15,866 bases of DNA from Candidatus Izemoplasmatales bacterium (GCA_028699855.1 JAQVTV010000008.1:1-15866), one strand, 5' to 3'; counted from the first letter of the stretch, positions 1 through 6,755 are shown. The notes: generated from the sequence alone by a model not told the origin. Translations and numbers: made by a program.

Positions 1-576
1 ACGATAACTTTTCGAGATCCCGCGATCACTCATCGTGATCGTGATTTGATGAAGGGCCTCGGGAAGCAGTGTCCAAAAATCCCAGTTGTTTTTCGCGCTT
101 CTCAGATTGGTTTCGGGATCTCGTTTAACGGCCCGGTTCAAATCCGGGAATCGCATCGGATCACGGATGAAAAACACGGGGGTATTGTTTCCGACGAGGT
201 CCCAGTTGCCATCTTCGGTATAGAACTTCATGGCGAAACCGCGGATATCTCTTTCGGCATCTGCCGCGCCCCGCTCTCCGGCAACGGTCGAGAAGCGGAC
301 AAACATCTCCGTTTTCTTCCCGATTTCGGAAAAGATTTTGGCTTTCGTGTATCGCGTGATGTCATGAGTGACGGTGAAAACGCCGAAGGCCCCCGATCCT
401 TTCGCGTGCATCCGCCTTTCGGGAATGACTTCACGATCAAAATGAGCGAGTTTTTCTAAATACCATACATCTTGTAAGAGAAGTGGGCCTCTTTTGCCTG
501 CGGTCATCGAGTTCTCATTGTCATAAACAGGTGATCCAACTGCATTGGTCAGTTTCTTATCATCATTTTTTGACAT
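1..576 (-). CDS. katA: Catalase, monofunctional heme type (N-terminal part, cut by window edge)
   Basis: Breaks down hydrogen peroxide to water and oxygen in the cytoplasm. Reading the minus strand from 576 gives 192 residues that match the heme-catalase N-terminus: [14 protein letters not shown], then [13 protein letters not shown] with the distal catalytic His (about residue 57), [13 protein letters not shown], and [15 protein letters not shown] with the catalytic Asn (about residue 130). The fragment ends in MSDRG, so the proximal heme-ligand Tyr and the rest lie off the left edge. Two in-frame ATGs exist, at 582 and 576, each with a purine-rich SD (AAGGAG 594-589, AGGAG 588-584). I prefer 576 because MSKN...KKLT resembles the usual start, but 582 is equally translatable. 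It appears to have its own promoter and a PerR-box-like operator just upstream, fitting peroxide induction. Family assignment is very secure; the symbol is by homology only. Confidence 0.95.
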   Translation of the reverse strand, partial: MSKNDDKKLTNAVGSPVYDNENSMTAGKRGPLLLQDVWYLEKLAHFDREVIPERRMHAKGSGAFGVFTVTHDITRYTKAKIFSEIGKKTEMFVRFSTVAGERGAADAERDIRGFAMKFYTEDGNWDLVGNNTPVFFIRDPMRFPDLNRAVKRDPETNLRSAKNNWDFWTLLPEALHQITITMSDRGISKSYR

Positions 577-612
577 ATCCATTCTCCTCTCCTTATTATG
601 CTTCTTAAACCC

Positions 613-635
613 ATTATACCTTGTAATCATTATTA
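613..635 (-). promoter_or_regulatory. Catalase promoter -10 and PerR-box-like operator
   Basis: On the minus strand a perfect TATAAT lies at 618-613, about 35 bases before the catalase start. Directly upstream, at 635-621, is TAATAATGATTACAA. This agrees with the PerR consensus TTATAATNATTATAA at 12 of 14 defined positions and keeps the palindromic shape. It would cover the spacer and part of the -35, a classic position for repression relieved by peroxide. The -35 itself is poor. The box is read from sequence; control by PerR is inferred, and no regulator of that family is in the window. Confidence 0.6.
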
Positions 636-680
636 ATGATATGGCTTGGAGAGAAACGGGTATCGCTCAGGTTTTTGACA

Positions 681-1199
681 TCAATCTTCGATCAAGATCA
701 GATCTTGGAGAGTTTTTCTACGTTTGGGTCGTGGCTGTGGTGCATGGGTATAACCCAGACTGATGATCAACCTGATGCGTTGATTCTTGGGGACCTTAAA
801 CTGAGATCGCACCGCTTTTTCATCGAACCAACCTACGATGCATGACGATAGACCGAGTTCGGTAGCGGCCAAGGTGAGATATGATGCGGCGATTCCGATA
901 TCAATTTGGGTAAAGTCTTGGTCCTTGAGTTGATTACCGATAGAAGTCATCAAGGAAGGCTTCGCTTCGAGGATGACGATCATCGCTCCGGCCAAACGAT
1001 TGAATGGTTGCATACACCGGCTCAAGGCAGCGACCGATTCCGGTTTTGTCACCACAATAAATCGCCAAGGTTGGCCATTGCACGCTGATGGAGCCAGTCG
1101 AGTCGCCTCAAGGCATCGTGTGATGAGATGCTTCTCTATAGGTGTGCCGTCGAAATTGCGACAACTCTCACGTTTTTCAATCAGATCAAAATAATCCAT
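681..1199 (-). CDS. Nitroreductase-family FMN-dependent oxidoreductase
   Basis: Predicted cytoplasmic flavoprotein of the nitroreductase superfamily, which uses NAD(P)H and FMN to reduce nitro compounds, quinones or similar acceptors. The real substrate cannot be told from sequence. The N-terminal IEKRESCRNF corresponds to the FMN-phosphate-binding 'RRSxRxF' element, followed by LAPSACNGQPWRF (the S-x-x-N-x-Q-P-W motif) and, in the C-terminal half, GLSSCIVGWFDEKAV and a Pro-Arg-Pro-Lys tail, all typical of the short (about 170 aa) members. I place the start at 1199 (172 aa) because AAGGAG lies about 10 bases upstream. An in-frame ATG at 1247 would add 16 residues (MNIIHHRPMSKRSVVP) but has no SD and falls inside an inverted repeat. 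It reads toward the catalase gene, about 100 bp away, with no obvious terminator between, so some read-through is possible. Confidence 0.88.
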   Translation of the reverse strand: MDYFDLIEKRESCRNFDGTPIEKHLITRCLEATRLAPSACNGQPWRFIVVTKPESVAALSRCMQPFNRLAGAMIVILEAKPSLMTSIGNQLKDQDFTQIDIGIAASYLTLAATELGLSSCIVGWFDEKAVRSQFKVPKNQRIRLIISLGYTHAPQPRPKRRKTLQDLILIED

Positions 1200-1231
1200 A
1201 GGGACAACGCTCCTTTTCGACATCGGTCGAT

Positions 1232-1291
1232 GATGAATGATATTCATCTATATGACATCATATAGCTTGATGCCTGATTACTATGATTGTA
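1232..1291 (-). promoter_or_regulatory. Putative nitroreductase promoter with two perfect inverted repeats
   Basis: A minus-strand -10 TACAAT lies at 1291-1286, with a TGGACT -35-like hexamer about 17 bases further up. Downstream of the -10 are two perfect inverted repeats sharing one base: CTATATGA-ca-TCATATAG (1248-1265) and GATGAAT-gat-ATTCATC (1232-1248). They lie around and just after the expected start of transcription, where a repressor would sit. The palindromes are plain in the sequence; the promoter assignment and operator role are inferred, and the cognate regulator is unknown. Confidence 0.5.
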
Positions 1292-1389
1292 TCATGGATG
1301 TTATTTTGAGTCCACATGGGATGCGAATACCCTAGGTATCGGTGAGAATGCCCATGTTCTAAGAATCTTATGAAGTTTATCAGAAATTG

Positions 1390-1398
1390 TGATACAAT
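1390..1398 (+). promoter_or_regulatory. Extended -10 promoter of the M48 protease gene
   Basis: TGaTACAAT (1390-1398) is an extended -10 element about 70 bases before the chosen start codon at 1467. No good -35 is seen 16-18 bases upstream, which is tolerable for extended -10 promoters. The predicted start of transcription near 1405 leaves both candidate ATGs (1428, 1467) inside the message. Confidence 0.45.
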
Positions 1399-1466
1399 AT
1401 ATTCACGATTCATGATCATCACTAGATGTGTATCATGGATTGATTTTACATGCGCGGAGGTTTAAG

Positions 1467-2699
1467 ATGTCCTATTTGGTTATTGGAGTTATCGTGATCA
1501 CGGTCGCGTTTCGTGTGTTCGTCGAAACGTTGAACTATCGTCATCGCAACACAAGTTTGCCAGACAATGTGAAAGAGCTTTATGACGAGCAAAAGTATGC
1601 TTCATGGATGCAATACACGATGGAGAACTTTCGCTTGGGCATCATCAAAAACGGGATCTTTGCGGTGATTTGGGTAAGTTTGTTTTTGAGTGGCTTCTTT
1701 GGCGTTTTGGAGCAATCTGTTTACAATCTCACACCATTCTTGACATTTCAAATCGTGATATTCGTTTGGTGTTGCTATGTCATCACTTTAGTGATCAACA
1801 CGCCTTTCGCATATTATCGTACCTTTGTGATTGAAGAAAAGTACGGCTTCAATAAGACATCAAAAGGATTGTTTTTCTTTGATATATTGAAAAGCCTTGT
1901 GTTGATCAGTCTTCTGGGCGGAGCGATTGTTTTGGGTTTGGCGAGTTTGTTCATCACTTTCGGTGATCGGTTGGTTGTGTTGTTGGCGATCAGTTACGGT
2001 GCGATTATTGTGGGAACCTTGTTGGTCTTTATGCTCAACGGCGTTTTTATTCGCGCCTTCAACAAGCTCAAACCGATTGAAGATGGCTCATTGAAGCTCA
2101 AGATCAATGAACTCGCAAAGCGATTGGGATTTTCCATCAAACGCATCTATGTCATGGATGCATCAAAACGCTCGACAAAGCTCAACGCATTTTTTACAGG
2201 GCTTGGGAAAACACGGGAAGTCGTGCTGTATGACACGTTGATCGCGAAGTTGACGGAAGAAGAGATACTGGCGGTGCTGGCCCATGAACTGGGGCATGCG
2301 ACGCACAAGGATTCATGGAAACTCTTGCTTCGTCAAGATTTTCTTTTTGCGGTATATGTGCTTTTGTTCGGTGTGATTCTCGGTGTGGAAGCATTTTTTA
2401 CCGGTTTTGGACTCAGTGGCATTCATTATGGTTTTGCGATGGTTTTGCTTCTGTTTCTGATTGAGCCTGTGGATATCTTTCTCGGCATCTTGATGAATCA
2501 TTTAAGTCGGGTCGCAGAATATCAAGCAGATGCTTTTGCAAAAAAACACACGGCTTCTGTGTCCATGCAAAGCGCGTTAAGAAAATTGACGGTGGAGAAC
2601 TTTTCGAATCTCACACCGCATCCATTATATCAACTGCTTTACTATTCACACCCCACCATCAGCCACAGACTGGCCGCACTCGAAAAAGAACAACTATAA
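1467..2699 (+). CDS. M48A (Ste24/CAAX-protease type) membrane zinc metalloprotease
   Basis: Integral-membrane zinc protease related to Ste24; in bacteria it probably works in membrane-protein quality control rather than on prenylated substrates. The zinc site is HELGH at residues 273-277 (LAHELGHATHKD), with the third ligand Glu at about 351 in VAEYQAD. The family hallmark EEKYGFNK lies before the central membrane helices, and NAFFTGLGKTREVVLYDTL before the catalytic helix. Several hydrophobic segments are visible (first at residues 2-21, others near 65-80, 90-110, 145-215 and, flanking the active site, 295-340). Length of about 410 aa is normal for this group. Start 1467 is chosen because GGAGG (1456-1460) sits 6 bases upstream; the longer in-frame ATG at 1428 lacks an SD. 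It is monocistronic in appearance, with a regulator gene 110 bp downstream on its own promoter. Confidence 0.9.
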   Translation: MSYLVIGVIVITVAFRVFVETLNYRHRNTSLPDNVKELYDEQKYASWMQYTMENFRLGIIKNGIFAVIWVSLFLSGFFGVLEQSVYNLTPFLTFQIVIFVWCCYVITLVINTPFAYYRTFVIEEKYGFNKTSKGLFFFDILKSLVLISLLGGAIVLGLASLFITFGDRLVVLLAISYGAIIVGTLLVFMLNGVFIRAFNKLKPIEDGSLKLKINELAKRLGFSIKRIYVMDASKRSTKLNAFFTGLGKTREVVLYDTLIAKLTEEEILAVLAHELGHATHKDSWKLLLRQDFLFAVYVLLFGVILGVEAFFTGFGLSGIHYGFAMVLLLFLIEPVDIFLGILMNHLSRVAEYQADAFAKKHTASVSMQSALRKLTVENFSNLTPHPLYQLLYYSHPTISHRLAALEKEQL

Positions 2700-2782
2700 G
2701 TATGATATAAGGGAACGTGGCTGATGGCTCTTGCCGATAATAAACGTACCACAATTCTCGGGTTTTATAGGCTTCGATTTGA

Positions 2783-2788
2783 TATACT
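2783..2788 (+). promoter_or_regulatory. Possible -10 of the AraC/GyrI regulator gene
   Basis: TATACT at 2783-2788, 22 bases before the start codon, in a 110-bp gap after the protease gene. No convincing -35 at 16-18 bases. The very short leader would hold only the AAGGAG SD (2798-2803). Confidence 0.35.
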
Positions 2789-2809
2789 AACGGTAAGAAG
2801 GAGAGTACC

Positions 2810-3667
2810 ATGGATTGGTTGGTCAGAATGAATCGCGTGCTTGACTATATTGAAGCGCATCTTACAGATACGATCGATTATGACGAGATTCAACACATCT
2901 CGTGCGCATCAGGCGATTTTTTTCAACGGATGTTCTCGCAATTCACAGGAATATCACTTGGTGAATACATCCGGAGAAGGAAGTTGTCCGATGCGGCTAT
3001 TCGACTCATTGATCAAAAGATGTCCATCATCGATCTCGCGCTTGAATACGGATATGAATCATCGGACGCGTTCACACATGCTTTCAAGAAATTGCATGGC
3101 GTGACGCCGTCGGACGCAAAGAAAAAAGCGATTTCGCTTACGGCATATCCTAAACTCTCGTTCAATATCACTATGAAAGGATCTGAACGAATGAAGTACA
3201 GAATTGTGGAAAGAGAAGCATTCAACGTAGTCGGTAAAAGCATTAAGACATCGCAAGAGAGAAATTTGAAATTTCATGAAATACCCAAGTTTTGGGATGA
3301 TTTCAATCAATCCGGCCATACCGAAACTCTATGCGCGCTCAGCGCGGAAGAGAATGTGCTCGGTGTGTGCTATGACGGGATGGCAGATGGCTCATTCAGC
3401 TATATGATCGGTGTCGTGTCGAATCAAGCCACTTCTGAGTTTGAGACCATTTCGATTCCTAAAGCGACATGGGCGGTTTTTGAATCGGTCGGGCCGATGC
3501 CTGATGCTATTCAAAAAGTCTGGTCGGACATCTTCCAGAACTTCTTGCCGACGAGCGGATACGAGCATGCGCCGATGGCGGATTTCGAACTTTATCCCAA
3601 GGGGTGTATCCATGACGTCGATTATTATTCGGAAGTGTGGATTCCCATCGTCAAGAAACTGGAATAA
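2810..3667 (+). CDS. AraC-type HTH regulator with GyrI-like effector-binding domain
   Basis: One-component transcription factor of the Rob/BmrR-like kind, with DNA binding at the front and a small-molecule pocket behind. Residues about 8-105 form a double helix-turn-helix AraC domain (FFQRMFSQFTGISLGEYIRR, then IIDLALEYGYESSDAFTHAF and HGVTPSDAKK, the usual second-HTH signature). From about residue 126 (MKYRIVEREAFNVVGKSI) to the end is a GyrI-like/integron-cassette fold, ending in YPKGCIHDVDYYSEVWIPI as these domains do; they usually bind hydrophobic cationic compounds. Length 285 aa is typical. The start has AAGGAG 6 bases upstream. It stands alone between the M48 protease and the SPFH gene, with a strong terminator after it, so a drug or envelope-stress regulon elsewhere is as likely as control of its neighbours. 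Ligand unknown. Confidence 0.9.
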   Translation: MDWLVRMNRVLDYIEAHLTDTIDYDEIQHISCASGDFFQRMFSQFTGISLGEYIRRRKLSDAAIRLIDQKMSIIDLALEYGYESSDAFTHAFKKLHGVTPSDAKKKAISLTAYPKLSFNITMKGSERMKYRIVEREAFNVVGKSIKTSQERNLKFHEIPKFWDDFNQSGHTETLCALSAEENVLGVCYDGMADGSFSYMIGVVSNQATSEFETISIPKATWAVFESVGPMPDAIQKVWSDIFQNFLPTSGYEHAPMADFELYPKGCIHDVDYYSEVWIPIVKKLE

Positions 3668-3700
3668 CGGTATCGTCGTTTTTGTCAACACCGATTCAAG

Positions 3701-3720
3701 ATAACCAGCCTTCTGGTTAT
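3701..3720 (+). repeat. Perfect hairpin before the terminator
   Basis: ATAACCAG-cctt-CTGGTTAT, an 8-bp perfect stem with a 4-base loop, 33 bases after the regulator stop codon and 11 bases before the terminator stem. It lacks a following T-run, so it is not itself a terminator; it may stabilise the 3' end or be a binding palindrome. Confidence 0.6.
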
Positions 3721-3731
3721 ATCTGTAGTAG

Positions 3732-3764
3732 GCGATTGCCCATGCCTCGGCAATCGCTTTTTTT
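3732..3764 (+). terminator. Rho-independent terminator after the AraC/GyrI gene
   Basis: GCGATTGCC (3732-3740), 8-base loop, GGCAATCGC (3749-3757): a perfect GC-rich 9-bp stem followed by seven T (3758-3764). It separates the regulator transcript from the SPFH gene. Confidence 0.92.
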
Positions 3765-3870
3765 ATTAAAGCATCCGATGATTGTGTGGGGATTAGTGGA
3801 TATTCAACCTTGAGTAACTCTCTTTTTTCAAACCCATCATGCAAAGACGAACAAATACTTGATTCTTTTC

Positions 3871-3899
3871 TTTTCATTGCGGAGATTCTATTATATAAT
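3871..3899 (+). promoter_or_regulatory. SPFH gene promoter
   Basis: TTTTCA (3871-3876), 17-base spacer, perfect TATAAT (3894-3899). Predicted transcription start near 3906, which is downstream of the upstream in-frame ATG at 3786 and so supports the later start codon at 3960. Confidence 0.65.
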
Positions 3900-3959
3900 G
3901 TGATACGAAATTTGATGATACCTAGACTCAAATCAAAGACAGACCATAGGAGGCCTTGT

Positions 3960-4940
3960 ATGTTTATCATTATCCTTACGACCATCATTTTTGTTACGCT
4001 AGTTGTGCTGAGTGTGTGGAATCCGAGAACCAACCGAATCAGAGTGAGAAAAAGCGTTTTTTTCACGCCCCTAGTATTCTTGCTTCTTTTTACCGCGGCA
4101 ATCACGAAAATCAGTGCGAATCAAGTCGGCATCGTCTACCATCCGTTTCAAGGCGGTATCCAGGATGAAGTGTTGAACGAAGGCTTCAGAGTGAAAAACA
4201 TTTTTTCGACTGTGACCAAGATTGGGACGACCAATCGTACCGCCTTTCTCGAGGTTGCGGGACAGACTAAAGATAGCATCTACGCCAATTTCATGCTCAC
4301 GATTGTGTATCGGATTGAAGCGCAAAATGCCGGCCGTTTCTTCAAGGTGACCGGAGATAAAGACATTACGCCCGAACAATTGAACTCGATTACCAAGGAA
4401 GCGTTGCAATCTGCCACAACGAATTTTGATATTTATGGCATCTTGGGCGAAGACTTGGAAACTGTCAGACTCGACTTCACGCAACGGCTGTCAAATCTCT
4501 TGATGACACGTTACCACATCACCCTTGTGTCCGCTTCGTTTGATGATATCGATGCGGGGTCGGAGATCGAACGGATTATTCAAGACAAAGCTCAAGCGAT
4601 TCAACAAATTCAAATAGCCGAACAAGAGCGACAAAGAGCGCAAGTAGAGGCTGAAACAGCCATCATCCGCGCCACTGCGGATGCGCAAGTCATCATTATC
4701 ACCGCTGAAGCGCAAGCCGAAGCGCAGATCATTTTGAATAGCGTCACGGTGAATGCGATCAACCAGATGTACCTCGGTCAATTCGATGACGATCAAGATA
4801 CGGCAACACCGGAAGTATACGGCTACCTCACCATTCAAGAAATCACTCAAACGATTCTCAAGCAACTGTATTATGACACATGGGACGGCACTTTGCCCAC
4901 GGTCATCGCGGATGGGTCAGGAATCATCATCAATCCATAA
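3960..4940 (+). CDS. SPFH/band-7 (prohibitin-like) membrane protein
   Basis: Membrane-anchored SPFH-domain protein of the stomatin/prohibitin/flotillin type; such proteins form large oligomeric rings that organise membrane domains or restrain proteases. The sequence shows two N-terminal hydrophobic segments (about residues 2-20 and 33-50), then the band-7 domain from NQVGIVYHPFQGGIQ (about 54) through FMLTIVYRI, with DIYGILGEDLETVR and SASFDDIDAGSEIERII near its end. After that comes an Ala/Gln/Glu-rich helical stretch (AEQERQRAQVEAETAIIRAT, then repeated AEAQ), a coiled-coil oligomerisation region. 326 aa. Start 3960 is set by AGGAGG (3948-3953) with 6-base spacing; a 58-codon in-frame extension to 3786 would begin upstream of the promoter and is rejected. 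No NfeD-type partner is next to it. It is monocistronic, with a terminator 58 bases downstream. Confidence 0.88.
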   Translation: MFIIILTTIIFVTLVVLSVWNPRTNRIRVRKSVFFTPLVFLLLFTAAITKISANQVGIVYHPFQGGIQDEVLNEGFRVKNIFSTVTKIGTTNRTAFLEVAGQTKDSIYANFMLTIVYRIEAQNAGRFFKVTGDKDITPEQLNSITKEALQSATTNFDIYGILGEDLETVRLDFTQRLSNLLMTRYHITLVSASFDDIDAGSEIERIIQDKAQAIQQIQIAEQERQRAQVEAETAIIRATADAQVIIITAEAQAEAQIILNSVTVNAINQMYLGQFDDDQDTATPEVYGYLTIQEITQTILKQLYYDTWDGTLPTVIADGSGIIINP

Positions 4941-4997
4941 ACTATATATTTCGATTCGGTTCTTTAATAGCATTATCGGTTGAATGTGAATCACTAG

Positions 4998-5038
4998 AAG
5001 GAGTTTGATCATGAGTGTGTGATGAAATTCCTTTTTTT
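4998..5038 (+). terminator. Terminator after the SPFH gene
   Basis: AAGGAGTTT (4998-5006) pairs with AAATTCCTT (5025-5033; one G-U), with an inner ATCA/TGAT pair, and T continues to 5038. The arm contains an SD-like AAGGAG followed by ATGAGTGTGTGA, a three-codon ORF that I take as chance. Confidence 0.75.
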
Positions 5039-5089
5039 ATGCGCTTTACCTTGATAGATGCGACAATGAAGATTTCCATTCTCTAGTAG

Positions 5090-5132
5090 AAAATACAAAA
5101 CCCCAAATCAAGTTAAACACGAACTGGGGTTT
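5090..5132 (-). terminator. Likely minus-strand terminator
   Basis: On the minus strand AAACCCCA (5132-5125) pairs with TGGGGTTT (5105-5098), followed by a U-rich tail UGUAUUUU. In the plus direction the nearest T-run begins only about ten bases after the stem, so minus-strand use is more likely. It could end the cupin/AraC regulator message, some 290 bases beyond its stop, or a small independent transcript from a promoter near 5300. Confidence 0.55.
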
Positions 5133-5423
5133 GAGTAGAATGCTTTTTTCTGTCCACTAAATATTGACTAATTCAGTACTAGGGTGCGCTATCTGCATAT
5201 AAAGCTCACACGAATCATTTTCTATGGTGTGAGTATTTCTATGTGATTATGGGGGATGATGTTTTATTATTCATCAATAATAATTGATTTTTCTGTGCGG
5301 TTATACCTTATTTCGCTTGAATAGCAAAGCGGGGTCGATATTCCTTGACACCCTCACCTTCGTCGGCTAAAATAGGCAAATGTCAGGTTGATTTCGGCTT
5401 GGAAAACAATCACAGTGAGGCCT

Positions 5424-6341
5424 TCATTTTTGGCGAATCTGTGCCACGTTTTTTTTGGTGATCGATAGGGTTTTGACATTTTCTCTGATACGGTAGAACA
5501 TCGGTGAATGACCATCCAAATTTTTGAACCAACGTGAGAATGACTGTTGATTCTCAAAGTTCATCTGTATGGCGATTTCTTTCATTGACATATTGGTGAA
5601 TTGAATGAGTTGGATAGCTCTTTTGATACGAATACCAAACATGTATTTTTGTGGCGATTGATTGAATGTATTTTTAAACACCTTGATGAGATACCATTTA
5701 GAAAGATTTGCAATATGAGCGAGATCATCAAGTGACAAATTTTCATCCGCATGTGAATAGATATATTTAACCAACTGATTCATGCTTTCGATGTGTTTGT
5801 CAGGAGTGTTTTGGGTCGAAAGATTGTAACCGCGAACAATTTCCGTAAACAATTCGATGAGCAGTGCGCGTTGCATGTATTCAGAATAGGGATACTTGTA
5901 TGTGAATTCATCGATCAAACGATAGAGTATGCTTTTGACAATGTAGGAATTAGTCAAGCGTATGACGGGAGGCAGGTCGATGTTCATTTCTGTTAAGATG
6001 TCCTTGCGAAACCATTTTTTTTGCGTATGGGTCATTTTGTCTTCTGTGATGAACGGGATATATATGCTTTTACTATACTCGTCTTCGATGAAGTCAAAAT
6101 GAACATGAGGCTGGACCACCTTGACATAACCCGATTCCAAAATGTGATGGACACGAGGGCGCAGAAAAATGATATCGTCTTCGACACATTCATACTGGAT
6201 GTCGTTGACGGTGACCAACATTTTTCCTTCCGCAATATATATGATTTCATAATCCCAAATAACGCGATCCATTTTGAATTCATTGAGAATCGTATCAAAC
6301 ATTGCAAGGCGGATATAGGGCGTGAAATGGTAGTGATTCAT
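5424..6341 (-). CDS. AraC-family regulator with N-terminal cupin sensor domain
   Basis: Predicted local activator of the divergent carbohydrate operon. Residues about 15-100 form a beta-rich cupin-type sugar-sensing domain (IIYIAEGKMLVTVNDIQYEC, FLRPRVHHILESG). The C-terminal 100 or so residues are the paired AraC helix-turn-helix: NLSLDDLAHIANLSKWYLIK, FNQSPQKYMFGIRIKRAIQL, then SMKEIAIQMNFENQQSFSRW and GHSPMFYR, the standard second-HTH signature. 305 aa, normal for AraC/MelR-type proteins. The start is fixed by AGGAGG 5 bases upstream on the minus strand (TTCCC spacer). It is transcribed away from the solute-binding protein gene across a 414-bp shared control region that contains repeated TCGCAATT sites. 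The effector is unknown; a sugar released by the downstream enzymes is the obvious guess. Confidence 0.9.
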   Translation of the reverse strand: MNHYHFTPYIRLAMFDTILNEFKMDRVIWDYEIIYIAEGKMLVTVNDIQYECVEDDIIFLRPRVHHILESGYVKVVQPHVHFDFIEDEYSKSIYIPFITEDKMTHTQKKWFRKDILTEMNIDLPPVIRLTNSYIVKSILYRLIDEFTYKYPYSEYMQRALLIELFTEIVRGYNLSTQNTPDKHIESMNQLVKYIYSHADENLSLDDLAHIANLSKWYLIKVFKNTFNQSPQKYMFGIRIKRAIQLIQFTNMSMKEIAIQMNFENQQSFSRWFKNLDGHSPMFYRIRENVKTLSITKKNVAQIRQK

Positions 6342-6467
6342 GGGAACCTCCTATATAGATGACAATATCTGAAAAACAATGTGCAATAAATGATAAATTT
6401 ATTCTGAAGCAACAACGATAATGATAAACAAAAAATGTCAATGTATCTAAAGCGCCTATCTAATATG

Positions 6468-6473
6468 ATTATA
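6468..6473 (-). promoter_or_regulatory. Putative -10 of the cupin/AraC regulator gene
   Basis: TATAAT on the minus strand at 6473-6468, giving a leader of about 120 bases before the ATG at 6341. The -35 region is weak (TAGCAA-like), as expected for an activated or autoregulated promoter. Confidence 0.45.
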
Positions 6474-6526
6474 CCCTAAAACGACGAATGTTGCTATGTT
6501 TATACGAAAATAGTGGGTATATTCGA

Positions 6527-6617
6527 TCGCAAATGGCCCAAAAACCAAATGCAGAGGAAGAAAACATCATGAATCATTTATCCATAAATCGCAATTATTG
6601 ATAACTCATTCGCAATT
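6527..6617 (+). promoter_or_regulatory. Repeated TCGCAAWT sites: probable AraC-type operator
   Basis: TCGCAATT occurs at 6589-6596 and again at 6610-6617, start-to-start exactly 21 bases, two helical turns, in direct orientation. The second copy ends 7 bases before the putative -35 of the sugar operon. A related TCGCAAAT lies at 6527-6534, 62 bases (about six turns) upstream of the first. Directly repeated half-sites on one DNA face next to the -35 are how AraC-type activators bind. The repeats are seen directly; binding by the divergent regulator is inferred. Confidence 0.55.
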
Positions 6618-6624
6618 TTCCCCA

Positions 6625-6653
6625 CTTACATTGAACTAATGAAATGGTAAAAT
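6625..6653 (+). promoter_or_regulatory. Promoter of the carbohydrate uptake/hydrolase operon
   Basis: CTTACA (6625-6630), 17-base spacer, then TGGTAAAAT, an extended -10 with TAAAAT at 6648-6653. Expected transcription start near 6660, about 95 bases before the ATG at 6756. The imperfect -35 next to the repeats fits an activator-dependent promoter. Confidence 0.55.
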
Positions 6654-6661
6654 GCAATTAA

Positions 6662-6675
6662 GTAAACCGCTTTCA
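6662..6675 (+). promoter_or_regulatory. cre-like catabolite-repression site
   Basis: GTAAACCGCTTTCA is a near-palindrome around CG that agrees with the CcpA cre pattern TGWNANCGNTNWCA at all but the first two bases. It sits at about +2 to +15 relative to the predicted start, a position that blocks transcription. A LacI-family repressor other than CcpA could also use it. Confidence 0.5.
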
Positions 6676-6755
6676 TTTGATTTGTGTTTGAATATAAGCT
6701 CCCTGAGGGTGCGCTTCTAGTATATATCTCTATTACTTTTCATCGGAGGGATTGT

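Larger units (their letters stand above)
4941..5423. other. Gene-free stretch with several hairpins
   Basis: No convincing coding region in 483 bases. Besides the two terminators listed, it holds CTCACAC (5205-5211)/GTGTGAG (5227-5233), a 7-bp stem, and TTATTATT-catc-AATAATAA (5264-5283), a perfect 8-bp AT hairpin. On the minus strand TTGCTA (5327-5322) and TATAAC (5305-5300), 16 bases apart, could form a promoter. No tRNA or known riboswitch was recognised. Confidence 0.5.

Noticed and set aside
46..459. 137-codon plus-strand ORF opposite the catalase gene
   Set aside because: It lies wholly antisense to a clearly conserved catalase and shows no family motif; it is a frame shadow.
3786..3959. 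58-codon N-terminal extension of the SPFH protein
   Set aside because: It begins upstream of the only good promoter and lacks an SD, whereas 3960 has AGGAGG at ideal spacing.
3392..4105. 237-codon minus-strand ORF crossing the AraC/GyrI gene end and SPFH gene start
   Set aside because: It runs through a strong plus-strand terminator and promoter, overlaps two well-supported genes and has no recognisable domain.
5011..5022. Tiny ORF ATGAGTGTGTGA with an SD-like AAGGAG, considered as a leader peptide
   Set aside because: It lies within the stem-loop of the SPFH terminator and has no downstream plus-strand gene to regulate.
5149..5190. TGTCCACTAAATATTGACTAA, considered as an insertion-sequence end
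   Set aside because: Resemblance to IS3-type ends is only impressionistic; no matching opposite end, target duplication or transposase fragment was found.
5354..5557. Minus-strand ORF in another frame overlapping the end of the cupin/AraC gene, considered as a frameshifted C-terminal tail
   Set aside because: The AraC protein already ends at a normal length after its second HTH, and the extra residues (NEGLTVIVFQAEINLTF) do not look like an AraC end.
6684..6755. 24-codon N-terminal extension of the solute-binding protein
   Set aside because: It would bury a normal lipoprotein signal peptide; GGAGG lies 6 bases before the ATG at 6756.
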